NCBI GenBank assembly: GCA_017311315.1
Contig: CM029671.1
Coordinates: 17,978,565 to 18,042,564, forward strand
DNA from: Dendrocalamus latiflorus
Lineage: Eukaryota > Streptophyta > Magnoliopsida > Poales > Poaceae
Direction of reading: 5' to 3'
Length of the DNA stretch: 64,000 nucleotides
Notes under the pieces: generated by a model
Seen by the model: the letters and a program-made list of their open reading frames with translations, nothing else
Databases searched by the model: none
What the model was told of the DNA's origin: nothing
Position numbers and translations under genes: made by a program
Shown: piece by piece, positions 56,801 through 64,000 of the stretch
Position numbering within the stretch: position 1 is the stretch's first letter
Layout: every line of letters starts with the position of its first letter

Positions 56801-57302
56801 TACATACGCCCTGACATGACACAATCATAAAAGAAACTTGACAAGTATCTCCTTTGCTCCTCGGTGAGGACAGTGGAGTGTGTACCATGCATGGAATGTT
56901 GCTGCACTGCACTTTGTTCATCAAAGTACTAGACACATCATTGCCGATCCCTTTGTTTGTGTCTTTGTGTTCTTTCTGTAGGTGAGGGTGTACACGCCGA
57001 AGCGGCTGGTCCAGCAGCTGGAGGCGGCCAAGGAGGAGTACATCCGCGCTACGGTGGGCGTGTGGAAGGAGCACAGGGTGCTGCTGCCGAAGCTGGTGGA
57101 GGCGTACGCGAGGGACGTGAAGCTCTCGCCGGAGCAGCTCGTGGACGCGGTGCAGCGGTGCCTGCCGGAGAGCCTGAGGACGGCGGTGCAGAGGTGCCGG
57201 CTGCAGGGGGGCAGGCCGAGCAAGGTGGTCGAGTGGGTGCCGTACAAGCAGAGCTTCCGGTACCTGCTCGCCAGGGACCTCGCCTTCCCTCACCTCAACT
57301 GA
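53839..57302 (+). CDS. Leucine-zipper (MIP1-type) and DUF547 protein, 11 exons
   Basis: Exons: 53839-53927, 54029-54098, 54187-54276, 54488-54604, 54687-55133, 55410-55816, 55913-56012, 56143-56202, 56300-56386, 56508-56645 and 56982-57302. All join in frame to 641 residues. Residues about 80-150 form a leucine-zipper region (LRKE/ILQLERHLKDQQVVRGALEKAL, then LIREVATLELEINHLEQYLLTLY), as in the ternary-complex-factor MIP1 N-terminal domain. A Ser-rich linker follows. DUF547 covers about 400-535 (KLAFWINIHNALLMHAHLKYGIP, INAAVIQGLILGC). A conserved tail (VRVYTPKRLVQQLEAAKEEYIRA...VEWVPYKQSFRYLLARDL) ends the protein. The family's molecular role is unknown; interaction with MADS-type factors was the basis of the MIP1 name. 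The exon 3/4 intron starts GC instead of GT. Confidence 0.92.
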
Positions 57303-58518
57303 ATTAACTGGAGAGATTAAATTGTTAATGGAATTATTGATGTGTTGATAGATTTGGTTCTGGGATTACTATACTTATCTATCTAGGCAATGCAGGGTTA
57401 CTTTGTGTCGGTGTGTGTGAGGAGCTGCGCAGTGCAGTGTGTGATCTTTGCGCTGTAAAGAGTTTTTTTCCCTTTCTTTTTGTAGGTAAAGAGAAAAATA
57501 GAGGAGAAAAAGATGAGACGAAGGCCCTATTCAATCCGACTTTTTTTAACGACTTCTAGCATCTTTCTGTTGCTTTTGTCTAAAATTGCGTTACAGTGAC
57601 GATTAGGTTTTTTCTAGTTCATTCAATGAAAAGAAAAAAAAACACTACCATATATCTACGAACAATACAAAAGAAAAAAAAAAGCCAAAATAAAAAAAGT
57701 CAATGTGTTCATTTTGACTTCTAGAAGCACGAAGCCAGGAGTTGAAGTGTTGTTTCGATCTTTAAGATGATCTAATTGAATACCCGTGTTTTACTATAGA
57801 TTAAAAAATCATATTATCTCAGCATATTGAGTCGATATTATCGAGGTTGGCATGCCCAGCCCACGCCATCGGCTCTGCCTCTGAGCTCAGCTATTCCGTG
57901 CCTCCGCGTTCTCAGTTCTATCGTATACCCGATAGGGCTATGTATTTTTGTTAAAGAATTGGCAACGTGGTAAAAATTATTGGTAGATTTTTTCTACTTT
58001 TGTTAGATTTTTTTAAAAAGATAAAAAGAGTTAAAAGAAATAGAAAATCTATCACCACTAACTCCCTCTTTTAGCTAGCCAAGAGAGTAACATATTATCG
58101 GTGTAGTTTCTGCTGTAGATTGGGTTCTCGGCTCCATTCCTCTTCGCGACGATGACGACATGTATTTTGTGACGGCCCAGCCCATCCTAACATGTGTACG
58201 TGGCCTGGCCAGCCCGCTTGGCTTGGCGTTTACTTCTCCCGGCCCAAGCCCAGTCAGAGCCCGGAGATCACGCTGCAGATCGGACGGCTGAGATCGCGTA
58301 CCTGCAGGCGAGTGTGTCCTGAAAAAAATAAACAGCTTTGGATACGCCTCTCGCCGTCTCGGTCTCTCCACGGCCACGAACGCACCATCAATCGAATCGA
58401 ACTGCACGCACCGGAACACGAGCCGCCGCCGAGAGGAGGGCAGAGTAGAGTAGACCAGGCCAGTGCTCGCTGCGACTACAAGCCAGGGGTTTAGCTAGGG
58501 TTTTGCCCCGCGGCGGCC
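57303..58518. other. Intergenic; 3' flank and PDV2 leader
   Basis: The 3' UTR of the DUF547 gene, AT-rich spacer, then from about 58190 a GC-rich promoter/leader block with GGCCCAGCCC and GGCCCAAGCCC words, common in plant housekeeping promoters (TCP/site II-like, inference). No further gene. Confidence 0.5.
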
Positions 58519-60432
58519 ATGGAAGGGGAGGAGATAGGCCTCGTCCTCGCCCGCGCCTCCGACCTCCGCTCCAAGATCTCCGCCTGCGTCGCCGCAGCCG
58601 GAGCGCGGCCGCCGAAGAGCGACGCCGAGGCGGCGGTGAAGCGCTTGGGCGCCGGGGAGGAGGAGGAAGTGGATAGCCTTGTCGGCATCAACGACGCGCT
58701 CGAGTCGCTCGAGCGGCAGCTCGCCTCGCTGCAGGTCCGTTTCTTGGGGCTCTCATCTCATGATGCGCCTAGTTCTATTCATTCGGTAAAGATGGGATTT
58801 CTTCTTCTTCTTTTTCGGTGGAGTGTGTTGCTACTCTGGGCAGAGTAAATCGGTGATAGTAAAGTTGGGGTATTTTAATTTGGATTCGTGCTTGCTTTGT
58901 ACTACGAGTGATGGTCGATATGGTAACAAGCTGTGGTTAATTTGGTAACTTCTTTTCTTTTCCTACTCTTCTCTGTATTAATTAATTGCGAAGAAATAAA
59001 TCTAGGATCGCATAACATAATGTTACAGAGAGGAAAAGATTACACACCATAGGGAGATCGTAAAATAGATTTTCTTAGTTTCATCTGGATGCTTGTTCAC
59101 TAGTTGTTGGCACAGATATTGGTAGAAATGCAATGGTGGATGAACAGGATTGCAGGAATGAAGAATAAGTGCAGGGCATTACTGGAGTGACCTTTTAAGG
59201 TCTACAAAGTGAACGAAGTTGTTGTCCCTTAGCTTATGGGAAGTATCAGCGCTTCCCAATTGGCACAAGCTGGCATTTTTGAAGTTAGGAATTTACCTGC
59301 GGTGAGCTGAGAAAGGTGCTTGTCCTTCTGCTAAGAGATGCGATTTGCTCACAATCTTGCTGGTGGAATCCCCTTGACTTGCTTTGTTGCACAAGACGGG
59401 TACTTTAAGATGATAATATGTATGATGGAAACGCATCAAAGGCATCAACCAATATTGCTCGTGTTAGTGAATTGCTTAAGAAACTAGAACAGCTTCCGTT
59501 GTAATTGTTTGAATGCTGCTTATCTCACCAACTGAGCTTTACCTTTGGATACCAGTAAGTGTATGTGGGCTCTCTCTTGATATTTTGCATTGTACTACCC
59601 CATGTGCTTGTATAGTTGTTTTGTTACCTGTTACCATCTGAGTTAAAAGATGCTCTCTACTCGTTTACCACATTATATTGTTAAAACCAAACTGTATTCT
59701 AAGTTCGTTTATATCATTGTTATATATTTCTCTTTTCACGAGTTTAATGCTTTGGCACCTTAATGCCACTGACAGGACCTCCAACACCAACAAAGATATG
59801 AACGAGAAACCATCTTGAGCCAGATTGATCGTAGTCGAAGATTCCTACTTAACAAGCTCAAAGAATACAAGGGACAAGACTGTGAGGTAATCCATGAGGC
59901 TTCTGCTTTTGCTGGTGAAAAAATTGAACATGATGATGGTCTCATCCTACCCCCTTACTCAAGCCATGTGACCAATTCGTTTGTGCTTGATGATCTGTAT
60001 CCTCCAAACTATGTGTCCAAGTTTAAATGCGTGCACAACGGATTGGATTCAGATGGCATGACTCAAGATGGTACAAGAATGAATGGGCTGGAAAACAGAA
60101 ATACTAGCACGTCAAACCATAATTCACAGGGAGGAATTAGATCTTTCGTTGGATGGATGGCTAAAACGGCAGTCATGGTTGTAGGTGCCGTATCTATCAT
60201 GAAGGCTGCAGGTTACGAGCCCGTGATAGGGAGGAATGGCATCAAATTGGAAATCTCAGGGTTGTTCGGTAAAGAGGCAACCAGTGGAAAAGAGCAGGCC
60301 ACTCTCCAATGCCCTCCTGGGAAAGTAATGGTACTCGAAAATGGCAGGGCTCACTGTGTTGTGAAGGAAAGAATTGAGATACCCTTTGACACGAACGTTG
60401 CTTCTCCAAATGCAAGCTATGGCTTAGGTTGA
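58519..60432 (+). CDS. PDV2: Plastid division protein PDV2 (two exons)
   Basis: Exons 58519-58734 and 59776-60432 join in phase 0 (LASLQ/DLQHQQRYERE) to 290 residues, close to the roughly 307 of Arabidopsis PDV2. PDV2 sits in the chloroplast outer envelope, binds ARC6 in the intermembrane space and recruits the dynamin ARC5 to the division site. Signature parts: N-terminal EEIGLVLARASDLRSKIS, a coiled-coil region to about residue 110 including KLKEYKGQDCEVIHEASAFAGEKI, one membrane span at about 196-215 (FVGWMAKTAVMVVGAVSIMK), and the intermembrane tail with QCPPGKVMVLENGRAHCVVKERIEIPFD. The last residue is glycine, as in Arabidopsis, where that glycine is needed for ARC6 binding. The 1041-base intron is GT-AG. 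Confidence 0.93.
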
Positions 60433-60817
60433 AGTTGAAATCGGCTTATGTGAATATTAGGATCTAGCTAGTCCGTGAGTTTCTGTAGGAACTATGGCTA
60501 CCAAGTTTTTTTTTTTTTTGTAAAATGTTCTGCTTGAATCTTTCTTTCCACGTTTAGTGCTGAACATGCTCATCAAAATGTTCAAGCTTATGTATTATGC
60601 CCCTGTTAAATTACCCCTTTCTTGTTCATTATCGTTATGGTGAACTCCATGAGTATGCTGCTCAGTTAATACCACAACTAGATCAATAATTCCATTTCAT
60701 TTGTTGGTCACTCTTTTAGGTCTTGTACTCTGTCCATGGTTTCTCTTAAGGTCTTCAATTTGTTGCCGATTGGTAAAGGCACAAATGAATGTGCTTGTCT
60801 TCCAAGTATTGCACACT
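60433..60817. other. 3' flank of PDV2
   Basis: AT-rich, with a T13-type run near 60508, consistent with a 3' UTR. No gene. Confidence 0.5.
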
Positions 60818-60957
60818 TATATACACACACATATACATATACATACATTATATATACACATACATATATATATACGTACATACACATATATGCATATATA
60901 CATACACACATATACATACATATCACACACACATATATATAGAGAGAGAGAGAGAGC
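60818..60957. repeat. Compound TA/CA/GA microsatellite
   Basis: About 140 bases of mixed ACACAT, ATATAC and TATATA units ending in a pure GA run (GAGAGAGAGAGAGAG). It makes His/Thr/Tyr-rich spurious frames on both strands. Confidence 0.95.
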
Positions 60958-62132
60958 ATTTTCAGCAGCAGCAAATGGCAGGCCGGTCGGCTTGCAACTG
61001 TACAGCAAGAATCTCAATCTAGCACATGATGCCGGCCTGCTGAAGTGAGGAACGATTCTGTCGAGGAATTTTCTTGCTGTCTTCTTCTTGGTGGTCTTTG
61101 CCGTATGAATGAAGTACAGCAACTGTGCGTGACCAATTAAGCTGCGTGCTGCCTATGTACTGGAACACAGTTGTTTTTTTTCCCCCTCAGCCCTAGACGC
61201 AGCAACACGCAGCTTGACGCTTGGAGTCTATCAAACATGGTAGAGTTGTCCGAGGTTTAATTTTGGACAACTGGTAGTCTGGTTCTCTCAGGAGTCACGA
61301 GTCCAATGGGCTACGGACTGATGGCTTCGATGGGCTCAGTGCTGATGGCAACCTGCTTCCTAATAATGCAATGCAGGCTTGCACATGATAGCTTATTTTA
61401 TCTAGTGCTCTTCTGGAAAATCATATACTCATCGTCGAATAGGAAGCTCTTAATGCAATGAAGTGCGTGTACTAGCATCTAACATAAGCACGTATGCAGT
61501 GATGTACGCAGAGGTACTGCTACAGTGTTGGTGTGTTATAAATACCTGTATAAGGGCCTGATTGCACTTTTGTGTCTATATAAATAAAAAGGGTGTGAGA
61601 TCCTAGGGACATACACACAATTATTCTAAAATCTACGTGTTATGAGAACCTATTCGTGACCTCACCTCCGAGCACCAATGGAAGCTTAAAGCGCCATGTA
61701 ACAGGGGAAGTTGCTGTATCATTCTCAGTAAATATTCGTATAGTTCAGTGTATTTGGAAACACTAGCTACATCCTTGGTTTAGTAAGGATCGAAAATTAT
61801 ATGAAGCCATGCACCCGACAAGCAGTAGTGTTATCGCTATCCATATTGTCAAACAGTATACAGTATGTTCAAATGGCAAGGGTGAAAATACATTAAAGCA
61901 CTAACGAAGACATAGGGATGGCACTAACGAAAAATATACCAAATGAAAATCACTCCATTCATTCAACTAAATAATCTCAAGTTACAACCATTCCATTTTG
62001 CCAAATAAGAAGACATAAGAAGCTCTCAAGTTACAGCAAAACATGATAGCTTAACTTACTAAGGGTATTACTCCAGCCTGGTGACTGAAAAAAAGACATA
62101 AAAAGCTCTCTATATTCTGGCAACCATCAGTT
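60958..62132. other. Intergenic, no gene seen
   Basis: No protein, RNA or element ends recognised. Several ordinary AT-rich stretches. Confidence 0.4.
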
Positions 62133-62640
62133 TCTTGTTTCAAAAGAATCTGGGCATGCAGATTTTATACATAACCTTGGCGATTTCCTGTTGCTCAAAT
62201 GGTAACTCCTCAAAACAATCAGGCCAACATGGTGATTTTCATCGTTGCATTTAGTACCATCCTCACCATCAGGATCAGGCAAATCTTGAACAACATCAGG
62301 TTCGGGCGATTCTAGGACAATATTAGGTTCAGGCGAGTCTTGGACAACTTCAGGTTTAAGTAAGTCTTCAACAAAACCTCGTATAACTTCCTCGCTCTCC
62401 TACGTAATCGACAAAGGTATTATCAACGATGCTGGCAGCAAGTTCACAGAGCAGTAACCTGATGAAGTTGTCATGGTAGGGGAAGGTGACCATGAAGGCA
62501 GTAAGCTCGCCGACCAACGACTTCATGAAGTCATCAAAGTCAGGGACAGTGGTCTCGGTGGCGGCAAGATCATCAAAGAAGGTGTTTCCACTACTAGAGG
62601 AGAACCTACTACTGATAATTTGGAATCAGATATAGCAAGG
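62133..62640 (-). pseudogene. Possible protein-coding remnant, unidentified
   Basis: On the minus strand a frame reads SSGNTFFDDLAATETTVPDF, DFMKSLVGELTAFMVTFPYHDN and LLCELAASIVDNTFVDYVG and then stops. Shifting by one base near 62398 continues with SEEVIRGFVEDLLKPE and a repeated acidic motif, VVQDSPEPNIVLESPEPDVVQDLPDPD in pieces, ending RN and a stop at 62133. The amphipathic helical character and repeat encoded in good codons suggest real coding history. I do not recognise the family. It could be a frameshifted pseudogene, or two exons of an unannotated gene. Confidence 0.35.
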
Positions 62641-64000
62641 GGAATCTAAATGAACTAATGGAGCATTACCTTGTTTTTCACCTTGTTGCAAGTTATTCTT
62701 ATTTTTCTTATTTGTCCATTGTTAAACCAAGAAAGATAAAATTAAAAAAATTAAAAGTTAGAAACTAAAAGTCAACGGGAAAAGTCCAAAGTATCAGGGC
62801 ATAACGTAGAGTAGCCTAGCATAGGTGGTTTGCTTGCATTGAATGCGCCGATCGATCTGAATGCATGGCCAAGTTGACCCTGAAGCGCCTAAAGCTAGCC
62901 TTTTCTGGTACGGCCGCAACGACAGTACAGCGACCCGTGAGTCCACACGAGCCGTCGGAAAGCTCCCCGCTCGAGTCTAGCTCAAGCGCACACCCGTGTG
63001 CGTGTCGTGTTCGTGCGCGTACATGTGTGCGCACACTGTTGAGCACGACAAAGCAGCAAGTCAATGTAGGTAGCACCGATCGCTTTTTGGGCCTGTTTGG
63101 CAACGGACAGGTGATGGGATACTTCACCACCGTCCACCGACGCATAGCATGCATGCAGCGGGTTAAGAGGTGTATGTATTGGCTTCCAATTCTTATAAAC
63201 CAATATAAACATGTATCTTTTAAAAGCAATTTTTTATTCTGCTCGTTTGGGAATTTTGGACGTTTCTAATAATGTATATCCCGAAAATTCCAAATATAGC
63301 CCCATATACACACAGAAATTTCATTTCTGACCCTCGTTCTGATCGCGAGACCATCCGGCGCCGACGCGTGGCGGGTATCATATATATCTTTTTCTTATTT
63401 TTCTATTGATTACTTCCCTTTTTAAAAATCACTTTTAACTATTATTATTTATTTTTAACTAAAAACTATTAGTCATGACTAAATGCTATGAACCATGGCA
63501 CTGTTCTTTTTCAGCTTTTAGCTTTTCTACAGTAACTTGCTTTCAAACGGAGTGTCTTTTTAAGATGAGGTATACTAGTTAATTTTAGTACATACTGTAC
63601 CAACTTCATTTATATCGGCAAAAATCGTACGTGAATTTCTGTTATTCTGTAACCTCTCGCATGAACAGCTTAAAAATCACAAGTCACAATCAAAAGCCAT
63701 AAACTTTAGCCGAGAAGAACATGTCCATAAATTCGTTGAAACGCTGGTACGCGGTGCAGCTTCAAAGCGCAAGCAAGCACGCGCAATGGTGTACCGCACG
63801 CGGCTGCACACTTACGTGTGGGAACCGACGAACACGACGTTAGCTGCAGCTTCGCTGTAGCACATAGACGAACAGACGCGTTCATGCAGAAGCGAACAAG
63901 CAAATGCAGCTCGCTAAGCCGTTGCTTTGGAGAAGGAGACGACGATACGAGATGCCCGGCAGCGATCGGCCGTCCCGTTTTACCGTAGGAAACTGAGCTG
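62641..64000. other. Intergenic, no gene seen
   Basis: Mixed composition. A GC-rich patch at 62860-63060 with alternating CG/TG words (GTGTGCGTGTCGTG) gives open frames on both strands but no recognisable protein. The right end (63700-64000) is moderately GC-rich and could be the promoter or 5' region of a gene beyond the window. Confidence 0.4.

Noticed and set aside
56622..57293. 223-codon minus-strand frame opposite the DUF547 last exon
   Set aside because: It is the antisense shadow of a GC-rich coding exon; the sense strand carries the conserved protein.
60701..61122. His/Tyr/Thr-rich frames on both strands
   Set aside because: Translations of a TA/CA microsatellite, not genes.
62816..63269. 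Overlapping 130-codon frames on both strands
   Set aside because: No recognisable domain; composition-driven openness near CG/TG alternating sequence.

Overview
The window is plant nuclear DNA and almost certainly from a grass (Poaceae). The evidence is GC-rich first exons beside AT-rich introns and spacers, canonical GT-AG introns, a nuclear-type tRNA-Glu, and a dense population of grass-style MITEs, LTR elements, a LINE and a Helitron. I cannot fix the genus. Gene density is low: four host protein genes look intact, all on the + strand, plus one tRNA. The rest is transposons, their debris, and pseudogenes.

Left third (1-17.8 kb): the 5' half of a multi-exon Helitron on the - strand (1-3.9 kb) with a well preserved HUH/Y2 Rep domain but no helicase core; dispersed repeats; a small intronless gene at 8082-8549 for a 155-residue plant protein of unknown function; a Tourist-like MITE; tandem-repeat-bearing LTR debris; and an LTR with an adjacent primer-binding site at 16625-17377.

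Middle (18.5-34 kb): a decayed copy of the PLAA/DOA1/UFD3 gene (WD40 and PUL exons remain, the middle is gone, one in-frame stop) carrying three MITEs; tRNA-Glu(UUC) at 23023-23095; a ZMYM1/hAT-type gene fragment; a hairpin MITE with an 8-bp target duplication; and an intact two-exon BTB/POZ gene (30957-33544).

Right half (34-64 kb): a 6.6-kb L1-type LINE on the - strand, with ORF1/ORF2 overlapping as ATGA, broken by one nonsense codon in ORF1, several lesions in ORF2 and a nearly perfect hairpin MITE inside its endonuclease; a GRF-protein gene fragment; a nested MITE pair; a copia LTR/PBS/gag remnant; a 1.2-kb GACCA/TGGTC-rich array; a 516-bp GAGCTCGGCTCG-type element with a 10-bp target duplication; an internally deleted copia element with both LTRs (51.0-53.4 kb); an 11-exon MIP1-type leucine zipper/DUF547 gene (53839-57302) that appears to use one GC-AG intron; and a two-exon PDV2 plastid-division gene (58519-60432).

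The host genes do not form a pathway; as usual in plants they are separate transcription units. I found no convincing new multi-gene system. The most informative observations are structural: insertions resolved by target duplications, a Helitron that lost its helicase core while keeping Rep, the GC-AG intron, a duplicated LTR/PBS junction in a copia element, and the higher-order palindromic array at 47.8-48.0 kb.
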